This document shows positions 1 through 8,847 of a stretch of 64,000 bases of DNA, one piece after another. The position numbers were made by a program, and so were the translations under genes. The notes beneath the pieces were generated by a model. That model worked only from the letters and a program-made list of their open reading frames with translations. It did not search any database and had not been told where the DNA came from. Position 1 is the first letter of the stretch; each line of letters opens with the position of its first letter. The DNA is from Massilia putida (GTDB taxonomy: Bacteria > Pseudomonadota > Gammaproteobacteria > Burkholderiales > Burkholderiaceae_D): assembly GCF_001941825.1 (NCBI RefSeq), contig NZ_CP019038.1, positions 5,270,001-5,334,000 on the forward strand, given 5' to 3'.

Positions 1-582
1 TCGGGCCGCAAGCCGAAGCGCGTGCCGTTCGTGCCGCCCGTGTCGCTGGTGAACGGCCTGTCGCTGCGCGCATTCAACGAGACCTACTTCCGCGCCAACA
101 CGCTCAAGGCCGGCTACGCCGTCGCGCACTTCGAGAAATACACCTACCCGCTGGACAACCTGCACGACTGGAACCGCATGTACGGCCCGCGCGGCTTTTA
201 TCAGTACCAGAGCGTCGTGCCGCGCGCGGCGGGGCAGGCCGCGATCCAGGCGATGCTGGCCGCGATCAAGGCGTCGGGGCAGGGCTCGTTCCTGGCCGTG
301 CTGAAAACCTTCGGCGACCGCACGAGCCGCGGCATGATGAGTTTTCCGCGGCCCGGCGTCACCCTGGCGCTGGACTTTCCCAACCGCGGCGCGCAAACCG
401 CTGCCTTGTTCGAGCGGCTGGACGCCATCGTGCGCGACGCGGGCGGGCGCATCTATGCCGCCAAGGATGCGCGCATGCCGCGCGACCTGTTCGAATCGGG
501 CTACCCGCGCCTCGCCGAATTCTTGCAATACCGCGACCCGGGCATCAGCTCGGCGATGTCGCGCCGTCTGATAGGAAGCTGA
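1..582 (+). CDS. DprE1-like FAD-linked oxidase, C-terminal part (5' end outside window)
   Basis: The reading frame is open from the first base, so this is the last 193 residues of a longer protein. The C-terminus has the arrangement YPR, then a run to an Arg and DP, then SAMSRRL near the end. This matches the end of decaprenylphosphoryl-beta-D-ribose 2'-oxidase (DprE1), a VAO-type flavoenzyme that oxidises a polyprenyl-phospho-ribose to the 2-keto intermediate. The FAD-binding half is not visible. The next gene begins 1 bp after the stop and is a DprE2-like reductase, the expected partner for the second half of the epimerisation. Assignment to the family is good; the true lipid substrate is inferred. 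A related sugar-lactone oxidase is the main alternative. Confidence 0.8.
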   Translation, partial: SGRKPKRVPFVPPVSLVNGLSLRAFNETYFRANTLKAGYAVAHFEKYTYPLDNLHDWNRMYGPRGFYQYQSVVPRAAGQAAIQAMLAAIKASGQGSFLAVLKTFGDRTSRGMMSFPRPGVTLALDFPNRGAQTAALFERLDAIVRDAGGRIYAAKDARMPRDLFESGYPRLAEFLQYRDPGISSAMSRRLIGS

Positions 583-583
583 T

Positions 584-1336
584 ATGCCGGACTCCCTCCA
601 ACGCATCGTGATCGTCGGTGCGACCTCTTCGATCGCCGAGCATTGCGCACGCCTGTGGGCGGCCAAAGGCGGCGTCGCGTTCACGCTCGTCGGCCGCGAT
701 GCCGCCCGCCTGGAACGCGTGGCCGCCGACCTGCACGTGCGCGGCGCCGGCTCGACCGTCACGGTACGCACCGCCGACTTTTCCGACCCGCGCGCCATCC
801 GCGCGCTGGCCGACGCCGTCGTCGCGGAGGGCATGCCGCACCAGGTGCTGATCGCGCACGGCTCGCTGCCCGACCAGCAGCAATGCCAGCGCGACCTCGA
901 CGCCGCCTGCGAGGCGCTGGACGTGAACGGCGTGTCGCCCGTGCTGTTCGCGGAAGCGTTCGCGGGCCACATGGAACCCGTCGGCGGCGTCATCACGATC
1001 ATCGGTTCCGTCGCGGGCGACCGCGGGCGCCGCTCGAATTATGTGTACGGCGCGGCCAAGGGCCTCGTCACGCGCTATGCGCAAGGCTTGCAGCACCGGC
1101 TGGCGGGCAGCGGCAGCGCGTTGAAAGTCGTGCTGGTCAAGCCGGGGCCGACGGCGACCCCGATGACGGCGCACCTGCCGCAGCGCGGCCTCGCGCCCGT
1201 CGAACAGGTGGCGCGCCTGATCGTGGATGGGGCCAACGCCGGCAAACCGGTGGTGTACGCGCCGGGCAAGTGGGCGCTGATCATGATGGTGATCCGCCAT
1301 CTGCCGGCCGTCGTCTTCAACAAGATGAACATTTGA
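584..1336 (+). CDS. DprE2-like short-chain dehydrogenase/reductase
   Basis: This 250-residue protein is a classical SDR. It has the nucleotide-binding turn GATSSIA (about residues 12-18) and a Ser142-Tyr155-x3-Lys159 catalytic set (GSVAGD, then YGAAK). The ATG at 584 follows an AGGAAG ribosome-binding site and lies 1 bp after the upstream oxidase stop. Next to a DprE1-like enzyme, the expected role is NAD(P)H reduction of the 2-keto sugar lipid, converting a ribosyl to an arabinosyl donor on the inner membrane. The reaction is inferred from the pairing. The sequence by itself only shows an SDR oxidoreductase. Confidence 0.82.
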   Translation: MPDSLQRIVIVGATSSIAEHCARLWAAKGGVAFTLVGRDAARLERVAADLHVRGAGSTVTVRTADFSDPRAIRALADAVVAEGMPHQVLIAHGSLPDQQQCQRDLDAACEALDVNGVSPVLFAEAFAGHMEPVGGVITIIGSVAGDRGRRSNYVYGAAKGLVTRYAQGLQHRLAGSGSALKVVLVKPGPTATPMTAHLPQRGLAPVEQVARLIVDGANAGKPVVYAPGKWALIMMVIRHLPAVVFNKMNI

Positions 1337-1341
1337 CGGCG

Positions 1342-2916
1342 ATGCTCGATACCCCACGTTCGCGTCTCTGGGCCTGCGCGCTGCTGTTCGTGCTGGTCGC
1401 CGTCGCGCTGGTCGCCAGCCAGCTCGGGCCGATCCGTACGCTCAACCACGAAGTCGGCGACTTCGCGGCCAACAGCCTGTTGATCCAGGACGCCAAGCGC
1501 CTGCACCTCATCTACGGAAACTACTCGCGCGTCGGCTTCAACCATCCCGGCCCCGCGATCCTGTACGTGCTGGCGTTCGGCGAATTGATCTTCCACGACT
1601 GGCTGCACGTCGTGCCGTCGCCGCTGTCGGGCCAGCTGGTCGCCGGTTGCCTGTACAACGCCGCCTGGATCGTGCTGATCGTCGCGCTCGTGCGCCGCGC
1701 CGGCGCCGCGCTGCTGCCCGCGCTCCTGTTCGGCACCGTCGCCGTGCTGATGATCGCGCGCAGCGACCATGCGATCGTCAACGGCATCTGGTTCCCGCAT
1801 TTGTACGTGCTGCCGTATGCGGCCATGCTGGTGGCGATCTCGCGTCTCGTGCACGGCCATGCGGACAGCCTCAAGGCCCTCGCCGTCGCGAGCGGTTTCC
1901 TGATCAACGGCCACGTGTCGTTCGTGCCGATGCTGGGCGTGATCCTGATCGTGGTGCTGCTTGCCAACTGGCTCGCGTCGCATGACGACCGCGCGATCCG
2001 CGTCCTCTCCATCGGCTGGCTGCGCGCGCACCGGCGCGAGCTGCTGACGGCGCTCGGCCTCCTGTTCCTGTTCTTCGTGCCCCTGCTGGTCGCCACCGTC
2101 CGCCACTGGCCCGGACCGGTCCACGACTACCTGCAATTCGGCCATGACAACAAGGGCAACACGCTGGAGCAGACGGTGCGCTACGTGTTCGCGTACTGGG
2201 CGGCCGGACCGGCCGTCGTCTGCGGCCTGCTGCTGCTGATGCTGTCGTTCGTGGACGCGCGCGGCGCCGGCATCGCGCGGGCGGCGCGCGCGCTCGGCGT
2301 GGCATTCGTCGCCGCGACCGTGGCCGTGCTGTTCTACGTGAAGGTCGGCGTCGACAACCTGGACTACAACTATATCGCGCTGTTCTACTACGCGGTGCCG
2401 GCGCTCGCGTGCGCGCTGCTGGCGCTGGTCGTGTTTCAGGCCGGCGGCGCGGGCGCCATCAAGAGCGGCGTCGCTGCCGTGCTGACCCTGTGGGCGCTGG
2501 GCGGCATCTGGCATCAGGTGAAGCAGGATCCGATGTACACGGTGTTCTACAACCGCCCGGACATCCCGGCCCTGTACGACGGCCTGCGTGCCTTGCCGGG
2601 CAGCGGCCGCATCGTGCTCGACCTCGAACAGAAAGACGAGACCTGGGGCGAGATCTGGGGCCACGTGCTCGGCCTGCAAGCCTATGCCAAGCGCCGCCAC
2701 GTCGATCTCGTGTGCGTGAACGAGCACTGGCACATCTCGTTCACGCGCGCGGGCCAGTGCACGCCGGAGGAAGTGGCGCACAACCGCCGCTACGACGTGC
2801 GCCAGGCCGGCGCGCGCGATCCCGTCCCGGGCAAACCCGACGTCGAGGCGGCCCACCTCGCCCTACATCGCGCGGGTGCCGCAACGGCGCCCATCGCCAC
2901 CGCAGGAGCTCAATGA
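1342..2916 (+). CDS. Polytopic membrane protein, possible GT-C glycosyltransferase (copy 1)
   Basis: This 524-residue protein has roughly ten hydrophobic segments. One lies near the N-terminus (about residues 8-25) and is followed by an extracytoplasmic loop with GDFxANSLLIxDAKRLHL and a NHPGPAILYVLAFGE motif. It ends in a soluble stretch of about 120 residues. An acidic first loop followed by many spans is the layout of GT-C transferases that use polyprenyl-phosphate sugars. It sits between a DprE1/DprE2-type pair and a GtrA gene, so an arabinosyltransferase-like role is plausible but not shown. The ATG at 1342 is 5 bp after the SDR stop. The next gene is a paralog that overlaps its stop codon by ATGA. 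Confidence 0.75.
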   Translation: MLDTPRSRLWACALLFVLVAVALVASQLGPIRTLNHEVGDFAANSLLIQDAKRLHLIYGNYSRVGFNHPGPAILYVLAFGELIFHDWLHVVPSPLSGQLVAGCLYNAAWIVLIVALVRRAGAALLPALLFGTVAVLMIARSDHAIVNGIWFPHLYVLPYAAMLVAISRLVHGHADSLKALAVASGFLINGHVSFVPMLGVILIVVLLANWLASHDDRAIRVLSIGWLRAHRRELLTALGLLFLFFVPLLVATVRHWPGPVHDYLQFGHDNKGNTLEQTVRYVFAYWAAGPAVVCGLLLLMLSFVDARGAGIARAARALGVAFVAATVAVLFYVKVGVDNLDYNYIALFYYAVPALACALLALVVFQAGGAGAIKSGVAAVLTLWALGGIWHQVKQDPMYTVFYNRPDIPALYDGLRALPGSGRIVLDLEQKDETWGEIWGHVLGLQAYAKRRHVDLVCVNEHWHISFTRAGQCTPEEVAHNRRYDVRQAGARDPVPGKPDVEAAHLALHRAGAATAPIATAGAQ

Positions 2917-4916
2917 TGATGAACCGTCCTTCTTCCGTCGTCGCCGACGACCGTAAGCCGTTCACGAACACCCGGACCCTGTCGCCGAACGTGGTGTTGT
3001 TCCTGGCGATCGCCATCGCGCTCATGATCTTCCAGTGGCAGATCGATGCGAACAAGGTGCTGCACGAGATGGGCGACTTCGGCGCCAACAGTCTCCTGAT
3101 CCTCGACGCCAAGCGACTGCACCTCCTGTACGGGAATTACTCGCGCATCGGCGTCAACCACCCCGGCCCCGCGATCCTGTACGTGCTGGCGTTCGGCGAA
3201 TTGATCTTCCACGACTGGCTGCACGTCGCGCCGTCGCCGTTCTCGGGCCAGTTGCTGGCCGTGTGCCTGTACAGCGCAGCGTGGATCGTGCTGATCTTCG
3301 CACTGATCCGCCGCATGGCGGGCGCCGTGCTGCCCGCGCTGATGTTCACGCTGGTGTTCACGGCGGCCCTCGGCCTGTTCGAACCGTCCGTCTTCCTCGG
3401 CATCTGGTTCCCGGACCTGTACATCCTGCCGTTCGCCGTGGTCGTGCTGTCGATCTCGCGCCTGGCCTGGGGCCATACGGACGCGCTGCGCGCGCTGGCC
3501 GTCTCCAGCGGTTTCGTCATCAACGGCCACGTGTCGTTCGTCCCGATGCTGGGCGTGACGCTGATCGTGATGCTGGCGGCGAACCTCCTGATCACGTTCC
3601 GCAACCGGAGCATGTGCATCCTGACGCCCACCTTCCTCGTGCGCCATCGCCGCGACATCCTGGTCTCGATCGGCCTCCTGCTCCTGTTCTTCGTCCCGTT
3701 GATCATCGCGACCATCGTCGATTTCCCCGGCCCGGTCTACGGCTATATCGCGTTCGGCAGCAACGACAAGCACAACTCGTTGAACGATGCGCTGCAGTTC
3801 GTCGGCCTGTTCTGGCAGCCCGGCTTTGCGTGGGCTTGGGGCGTGCTGGTGGCGCTGATGCTGCTGACGGGCGTGCGCGCGTCGTCGAAGGCCCTGCTGC
3901 GCGACGCGCGCGGGCTCGGCATCGCGTTCATCGCGGCGTCGGTCGCGCTGCTGTTCTACGCCAAATTCGGCATCGACCACCTCGACCTGGTCTACGTCGG
4001 CCTGTTCTACTACTCGGTGCCGGCGCTGGCCGCGGGCCTGGGCATGTTGTACCTGTACGAGGCCGTCCGGTCGAACGCGCGCGTGGCGGCGGCTGCCATC
4101 GTCACCATCGCGGCCGTCGTCGCCACCGGCAACGCGGTCAGGAAGCCGGTGTTCTACGATGACCTGTACGACATCCCGGGGTCGAAGCAGCTGTACGACA
4201 CGCTGCGCCAGCAGCCGGGCCTTGGGCGAATCGTGCTGGACGTGGAGCAGAACGGCGTCGCCTGGGAATACGTGTGGGGCAACGTCGTCGCGCTGCAGCT
4301 GTATGCGAAGCGCCAGGGCGACGACCTGTTCTGCATTAACGAGCACTGGCACATTCTGTTCACCAAGCCGGGCCGATGCCGTCCGGAGGAATTGAATACG
4401 CAGCGGCGCTTCTTCGTGCGCCCCGCGCGCACCGCGGACATGGTCGCGGAAGAGCCGGATTTCCAGGGGCAGGGCCTGCTGCTGTACCGCCATGGCCGCG
4501 TCCTCACGCCGGTCTCGTACACCCAGGTCGTCGACCACAAGGATTATTTCCGCAAGATCCTCGGCAAGGGCTGGGCCGACATCGAGACCGATTTCGTTTG
4601 GTCGAACGGCCCGGTGGCGGAGCTCAACCTGCCCGCCGACGCGCAACGCAAAGGCGCCGTTCACCTGGACCTGGGCAGCTTCATGCCGGAGAAATCGTTC
4701 CGCCAGCACGTCGACGTCTACGTGAACGGCCAACCGGCCGGCGGCTGGGACTTCGACAACTTCGAGATGCGCCACCAGATCAAGATCCCGCTGGGTCTGG
4801 AGCCGGGCGCGCCGCAGCACATCGAGCTCAGGATCGCGCATCCCGTCTCGCCGAAGCAGTACGGCATGTCGCCCGACGCGCGCCTGCTCGGCGTGTCGCT
4901 GTACGGTATCAGATGA
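2913..4916 (+). CDS. Polytopic membrane protein, possible GT-C glycosyltransferase with C-terminal domain (copy 2)
   Basis: This 667-residue paralog of the preceding gene is very similar over the loop with GDFGANSLL and NHPGPAILYVLAFGE and over the later spans. It differs by a C-terminal extension of about 140 residues after the shared soluble part. The extension is rich in beta-strand patterns and could be a jelly-roll carbohydrate-binding domain, which is inference. Translation is coupled to copy 1 by an ATGA overlap (2913-2916). An AGGAG lies at 2904-2908, and the three closely spaced ATG codons (2913, 2916, 2919) leave the exact start open. Role as for copy 1: export-side sugar transfer is likely, specificity unknown. 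Confidence 0.75.
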   Translation: MMMNRPSSVVADDRKPFTNTRTLSPNVVLFLAIAIALMIFQWQIDANKVLHEMGDFGANSLLILDAKRLHLLYGNYSRIGVNHPGPAILYVLAFGELIFHDWLHVAPSPFSGQLLAVCLYSAAWIVLIFALIRRMAGAVLPALMFTLVFTAALGLFEPSVFLGIWFPDLYILPFAVVVLSISRLAWGHTDALRALAVSSGFVINGHVSFVPMLGVTLIVMLAANLLITFRNRSMCILTPTFLVRHRRDILVSIGLLLLFFVPLIIATIVDFPGPVYGYIAFGSNDKHNSLNDALQFVGLFWQPGFAWAWGVLVALMLLTGVRASSKALLRDARGLGIAFIAASVALLFYAKFGIDHLDLVYVGLFYYSVPALAAGLGMLYLYEAVRSNARVAAAAIVTIAAVVATGNAVRKPVFYDDLYDIPGSKQLYDTLRQQPGLGRIVLDVEQNGVAWEYVWGNVVALQLYAKRQGDDLFCINEHWHILFTKPGRCRPEELNTQRRFFVRPARTADMVAEEPDFQGQGLLLYRHGRVLTPVSYTQVVDHKDYFRKILGKGWADIETDFVWSNGPVAELNLPADAQRKGAVHLDLGSFMPEKSFRQHVDVYVNGQPAGGWDFDNFEMRHQIKIPLGLEPGAPQHIELRIAHPVSPKQYGMSPDARLLGVSLYGIR

Positions 4917-4925
4917 GGAAACAGA

Positions 4926-5870
4926 ATGAATGATTTGAACCGCAAGATCATCCTGCCCGGCGGCGCCGGGCTGGTCGGACAGAACCTGGTGGCGCGGCTG
5001 ATGTCGCGCGGCTACCGCAACATCGTGGTGCTGGACAAGCACCGCGCCAACCTCGACGTGCTGCGCCGCGTGCAGCCCGACATCACCGTCGAATACGCCG
5101 ACCTGGCCGAGCCGGGCGAGTGGTCGCGCCACTTCACGGACGGTTCCACCGTCGTCATGCTGCAGGCGCAGATCGGCGGCAACGACTGGAACGACTTCGT
5201 GCGCAACAACGTCGACGCGACGCGCCACCAGCTCGACATCATCAAGGGCCAGCCGAACACGCGCCTCGTCGCCATCAGCTCCTCGGTCGTGGTGTCCGTC
5301 GCCGACGATTTCTACACGCGCAGCAAGCGCGAGCAGGAGGCGATGGTGCTGGCGAGCGGCATCCCGTGCCCCGTGCTGCGTCCGACCTTGATGTTCGGCT
5401 GGTTCGACCGCAAGCACCTGGGCTGGCTGTCGCGCTTCATGAACAAGGTGCCCGTGTTCCCGATCCCGGGCCACGGCCGCTACATGCGGCAGCCCTTGTA
5501 CGTGGGCGACTTCTGCAGCGTGATCATCGGTTGCATCGAGGACCCGTCCATCACGGGCGTCTACAACATCTCGGGCCACGAGGAAGTCGACTACATCGAC
5601 ATCATCCGCGAGATCAAGCGCGTGACCCGCTCGAAGACACCGATCGTGAAGATCCCGTACAGCCTGTTCTACGCGCTGCTCTGGGTGTGGGGCAAGTTTG
5701 ACAAGAACCCGCCGTTCACGACGCAGCAGCTGGCGGCGCTCGTCGCGCGCGACAGCTTCGAGGTGATCGACTGGCCCGGCATGTTCAAGGTGCAAAGCAC
5801 CCCGTTCGCGAAGGCCATCGACGAAACCTTCAACGATCCGAAATACAGCAACGTCGTCCTGGAGTTCTGA
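4926..5870 (+). CDS. NAD-dependent epimerase/dehydratase family protein
   Basis: This 314-residue protein has an extended-SDR fold signature. The Rossmann motif GGAGLVG lies at about residues 12-18, and the active-site YxxxK is Tyr130-Lys134 (FYTRSK), with a serine cluster just upstream. Such proteins epimerise, dehydrate or reduce NDP- or lipid-linked sugars. It begins 9 bp after the paralogous membrane proteins and is followed without any gap by a flavoprotein, so it belongs to the same operon. This suggests a step in making the transferred sugar. Substrate cannot be read from the sequence. Confidence 0.82.
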   Translation: MNDLNRKIILPGGAGLVGQNLVARLMSRGYRNIVVLDKHRANLDVLRRVQPDITVEYADLAEPGEWSRHFTDGSTVVMLQAQIGGNDWNDFVRNNVDATRHQLDIIKGQPNTRLVAISSSVVVSVADDFYTRSKREQEAMVLASGIPCPVLRPTLMFGWFDRKHLGWLSRFMNKVPVFPIPGHGRYMRQPLYVGDFCSVIIGCIEDPSITGVYNISGHEEVDYIDIIREIKRVTRSKTPIVKIPYSLFYALLWVWGKFDKNPPFTTQQLAALVARDSFEVIDWPGMFKVQSTPFAKAIDETFNDPKYSNVVLEF

Positions 5871-7160
5871 ATGAAGCAGCGTATTGCCGTCCTGGGGGCG
5901 GGGCCGATGGGCCTTGCCGTGGCTTACCAACTGGCGCGCGACGGCCACCAGCCCGTCGTCTACGAAGCGGACGACCGCGTGGGCGGCATGGCCGCGCACT
6001 TCGATTTTTCCGGCACGTCGATCGAGCGCTACTACCACTTCCACGCGATCTCCGACCACGCCTTCCTGAAAGTGCTCGACGAGCTGGGACTGTCGGCAAA
6101 CATGCACTGGGTCGCGACGAAGATGGGCTACTGGTTCAGGGGCGAGGTGCAGGAATGGGGCAATCCGGTCGCGCTGCTGAAGTTCCGCGGTCTGAGTTTC
6201 GCCGCCAAGTTCCGCTACGGCCTGCACGCCTTCCTGTCGACGAAGCGCGACGACTGGAAACCCCTCGATCACGTCGAAGCGAGCGGCTGGATCAAGGGTG
6301 CCGTCGGCGCGGAAGCGTGGGAAGTGCTGTGGCGCCGCCTGTTCGACTACAAATTCTACGACTACAGCAACAACCTGTCGGCCGCATGGATCTGGAGCCG
6401 CATCCGCCGCATCGGCCGCTCGCGCTACAACCTGTTCAAGGAAAAGCTGGGCTATATGGACGGCGGTTCCGCGACGCTGCTCGAAGCGATGCGCGCCGAC
6501 ATCGAGCAGCACGGCGGCATCGTGCGCCTGAGGACGCCCGTGACGAAGGTCGTTATCGAAGACGGCAAGGTGAAAGGCGTGGAAGCGGGCGGCCAGTTCG
6601 AGCCGTTCGATAAAGTGATCAGCACGATCCCGCTGCCTTACGTGCCGCGCGTGATGCCCGACCTGCCGCCCGCCACGCTCGACGCGTTCCGCTCGAAGAA
6701 GAACATCGCCGTCGTGTGCGTGATCGCGAAGCTGCGTAAGCCCGTCACGGAGAACTTCTGGCTCAACACGAACGACGAGGAGATGGACATCCCCGGCCTC
6801 GTCGAATACACGAACCTGCGCCCGATGGGCGACCAGCACATCGTCTACGTGCCGTTCTACATGCCGGGCGAGCATCCGAAGTTCGCGGAGCCCGACCAGG
6901 CCTTCCTCGACAAGGTCAAGCGCTACCTTCAAAAGATCAATCCGTCGCTGCTTGATGCGGACTTCGTCGACATGCGCGCGAGCCGCTACCGCTACGCGCA
7001 GCCGATCTGCGAGCCGGGCTACCTCGACCGCCTGCCGCCCGCGAAGCTGCCCGTGGGCGGACTGTGGGTCGCGGACACGTCGTACTACTATCCGGAAGAC
7101 CGCGGCATCTCGGAAAGCATCGACTTCGGCCGCAAGATGGCGCGCGAGGCGGGCGCGTGA
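5871..7160 (+). CDS. NAD(P)/FAD-dependent oxidoreductase (UGM/PPOX-like)
   Basis: This 429-residue protein has an N-terminal dinucleotide-binding motif GAGPMGLA (from residue 9), an acidic strand end (YEADDRVGG) and a C-terminal segment with [16 protein letters not shown]. That layout is typical of the amine oxidase/protoporphyrinogen oxidase and UDP-galactopyranose mutase-like superfamily. Start ATG 5871 directly abuts the stop of the epimerase-like gene, so translation is coupled. Members found beside glycosyltransferases often act on sugars or polyprenyl lipids; a ring-contraction or desaturation role here is inference. The next gene overlaps by GTGA. Confidence 0.8.
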   Translation: MKQRIAVLGAGPMGLAVAYQLARDGHQPVVYEADDRVGGMAAHFDFSGTSIERYYHFHAISDHAFLKVLDELGLSANMHWVATKMGYWFRGEVQEWGNPVALLKFRGLSFAAKFRYGLHAFLSTKRDDWKPLDHVEASGWIKGAVGAEAWEVLWRRLFDYKFYDYSNNLSAAWIWSRIRRIGRSRYNLFKEKLGYMDGGSATLLEAMRADIEQHGGIVRLRTPVTKVVIEDGKVKGVEAGGQFEPFDKVISTIPLPYVPRVMPDLPPATLDAFRSKKNIAVVCVIAKLRKPVTENFWLNTNDEEMDIPGLVEYTNLRPMGDQHIVYVPFYMPGEHPKFAEPDQAFLDKVKRYLQKINPSLLDADFVDMRASRYRYAQPICEPGYLDRLPPAKLPVGGLWVADTSYYYPEDRGISESIDFGRKMAREAGA

Positions 7161-7558
7161 TCAAGAGCTTCGCTTCGCGCCAGTTCCTCGTCTTCCTGCT
7201 GACGGGGGGCTTCGCCGCGGCCATCAACTTCGGCTCGCGCATCCTGTACAACCGCACGATGCCGTTTTCCTCGGCCGTGATTCTCGCCTACCTCACGGGC
7301 ATGATCACCGCGTTCGTGCTGGCCAAGCTGTTCGTGTTCCGCGAAAGCCGGCAGGCCACGCACCATGCGGCCGGCTGGTTCATCCTCGTGAACGTCGTGG
7401 CCGTCGCGCAGACGTGGGCGATCAGCATGCTGCTCGTGAACTGGGTGTTGCCCGCGCTGGGGGTGACGGCGTTCGCGCGCGAGATCGCGCACGGGGTCGG
7501 CGTCGTCGTACCCGTGTTCACCAGCTATCTGGGGCACAAGCACTTCAGTTTTCGCTGA
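7157..7558 (+). CDS. GtrA family membrane protein
   Basis: This small protein of 133 residues has four predicted transmembrane helices, the size and layout of the GtrA/DPMS3 family. It has [13 protein letters not shown] in helix 1 and a C-terminal [11 protein letters not shown] of the type usual in these proteins. GtrA proteins are linked to membrane translocation or use of polyprenyl-phosphate-linked sugars. The start is the GTG at 7157, which overlaps the preceding TGA (GTGA). The family length of about 130 residues supports this choice over longer in-frame starts. It is the last gene of the operon, followed by a clear terminator. Confidence 0.85.
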   Translation: MIKSFASRQFLVFLLTGGFAAAINFGSRILYNRTMPFSSAVILAYLTGMITAFVLAKLFVFRESRQATHHAAGWFILVNVVAVAQTWAISMLLVNWVLPALGVTAFAREIAHGVGVVVPVFTSYLGHKHFSFR

Positions 7559-7580
7559 ACGCGAGCTGCAACGGACGACA

Positions 7581-7603
7581 AAGGCGCTTCGGGCGCCTTT
7601 TTT
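7581..7603 (+). terminator. Rho-independent terminator of the sugar-lipid operon
   Basis: A perfect 7-bp stem (AAGGCGC / GCGCCTT) with a TTCGG loop runs into six T residues, 22 bp after the gtrA stop. Confidence 0.9.
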
Positions 7604-7734
7604 CATGGTCATGGAATTTGTGATTTCCATTGAGTGGCAATAAAACTGCGTAATAGTAGTAAATATATTGCCGGACAATGAATATCTTGTGTTACATTGG
7701 CGCGTAATCCGTTGTTTCCATGGAAAGGTAAACG

Positions 7735-8436
7735 ATGTCCAGATTGCCCCGCCTCGGCCTGTACGGCTTGTTGCTGCTTGCATTCCCGGCCCGAGCGCAG
7801 GGCCTGAACCTCGCCGCCGAACTGCTCCACGGCGGCCTGGGCATCGTCGCGATCGGCGCGCTGTCCGTGCTGGCGCTGGCCGTGACGCTCGAGCGGCTCG
7901 TCAACTTCCGCCTGGAGAAAGTGGCACCGCCGGATCTGGCCCTCGATGCGGAAACGCTGTGGCGCGCGGGCCGGTTCGACCAGCTGCGCGAGCGGGTGGC
8001 CGGCGGCGACAGCTGCCTCGCGCGCATCCTCGGATGGATGGTCGAGCAGCGCCACCTGCCGGCCGAAAAGCTGGCGGCGCGCGTGGCGGAGATGGCGGGC
8101 GTCGAACTGCGCCTGCAGCAGCAAAAGGCGTATGCGCTGAACGTGGTGGCGACGGTCGCACCGATCGTCGGCCTGCTGGGCACCGTGGTCGGCATGATCG
8201 AATCGTTCCACGTCATCGCCTTCAATGGCATGGGCGATCCGACCCTGCTGGCGGGCGGCATCTCCAAGGCCCTCGTCAACACGGCGGCGGGGCTCTCGGT
8301 GGCGCTGCCGTCCTTGGCCATGCACCACGTCTTCCGCAACCGCATGGTCGGCATCGGCATCGCGCTGGAGCGCCAGCTGAACCGCGTGCTGGACGGCATG
8401 CCCGCGCGCACGCTGGAGGTGGTCCATGCGCATTGA
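7735..8436 (+). CDS. MotA/TolQ/ExbB proton channel family protein
   Basis: This 233-residue protein has an N-terminal hydrophobic segment that may be a signal peptide ending near ARAQG, a first span (about residues 38-55), and the characteristic second and third spans. These contain APIVGLLGTVVGMIESF and GISKALVNTAAGLSVALP, the ExbB/TolQ core that lines the proton path. It has a good ribosome-binding site (GGAAAGG at 7722-7728) and an AT-rich upstream region, so it probably starts an operon. ExbD follows with an 11-bp overlap. In place of TonB the operon has two PA14-like proteins, so the force generated may drive something other than classical TonB receptors. Confidence 0.9.
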   Translation: MSRLPRLGLYGLLLLAFPARAQGLNLAAELLHGGLGIVAIGALSVLALAVTLERLVNFRLEKVAPPDLALDAETLWRAGRFDQLRERVAGGDSCLARILGWMVEQRHLPAEKLAARVAEMAGVELRLQQQKAYALNVVATVAPIVGLLGTVVGMIESFHVIAFNGMGDPTLLAGGISKALVNTAAGLSVALPSLAMHHVFRNRMVGIGIALERQLNRVLDGMPARTLEVVHAH

Positions 8437-8845
8437 CCTCGGCGACGACGAGCAGCCCGAGATCGGCCTGATCGCGCTGATCGACTGCATCTTCTTCCTG
8501 CTGATGTTCTTCATGGCGGCGACGTCGTTCAAGCACCCCGACGGCAAGAAACCGGAAAAGAACATGCGCATCTTGCTGCCGACGTCGCAGGTCAGCCTCG
8601 ACCCCGCCACAGCCGGTCCGGCGCCGTTGATCATCGGTGTCGACGCGGAGGGCTCTCTCTACATCGACGGCAAGCGGGTGTCGACGCAAGCCCTGCACGA
8701 CCTGCTCAAGCGCGAGGCGGCGCGCGATCCGGCGCAGCCGGTCCGCATCGACGGCGACCAGGCCGCGCGCTACCAGGACATCGTGCACGTGCTCGACCTC
8801 TGCCAGTTCGAGGGACTCACCCGGGTGTCGATGCACACGCGCTGA
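8426..8845 (+). CDS. ExbD/TolR family biopolymer transport protein
   Basis: This 139-residue protein has a short cytoplasmic tail and a single span containing the essential aspartate (LIDCIFFLLMFFMAA). A periplasmic domain of about 100 residues follows, with the ExbD beta-alpha pattern (GVDAEGSLYIDGKRV, then LHDLLKREA and VRIDGDQAARYQDIVHVLD). It overlaps the ExbB-like gene by 11 bp, consistent with a fixed-ratio complex. The aspartate is the protonatable residue of the family motor. The partner protein is not TonB-like in sequence; see the two downstream genes. Confidence 0.9.
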   Translation: MRIDLGDDEQPEIGLIALIDCIFFLLMFFMAATSFKHPDGKKPEKNMRILLPTSQVSLDPATAGPAPLIIGVDAEGSLYIDGKRVSTQALHDLLKREAARDPAQPVRIDGDQAARYQDIVHVLDLCQFEGLTRVSMHTR

Positions 8846-8847
8846 CG

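Noticed and set aside
2910..6932. Very long open frame on the minus strand (about 1340 codons) opposite the sugar-lipid operon
   Set aside because: It is antisense to four well-supported genes and its translation is a monotonous mix of Arg, His, Val, Gln and Ala with no domain, which is typical of the shadow frame of GC-rich coding DNA.
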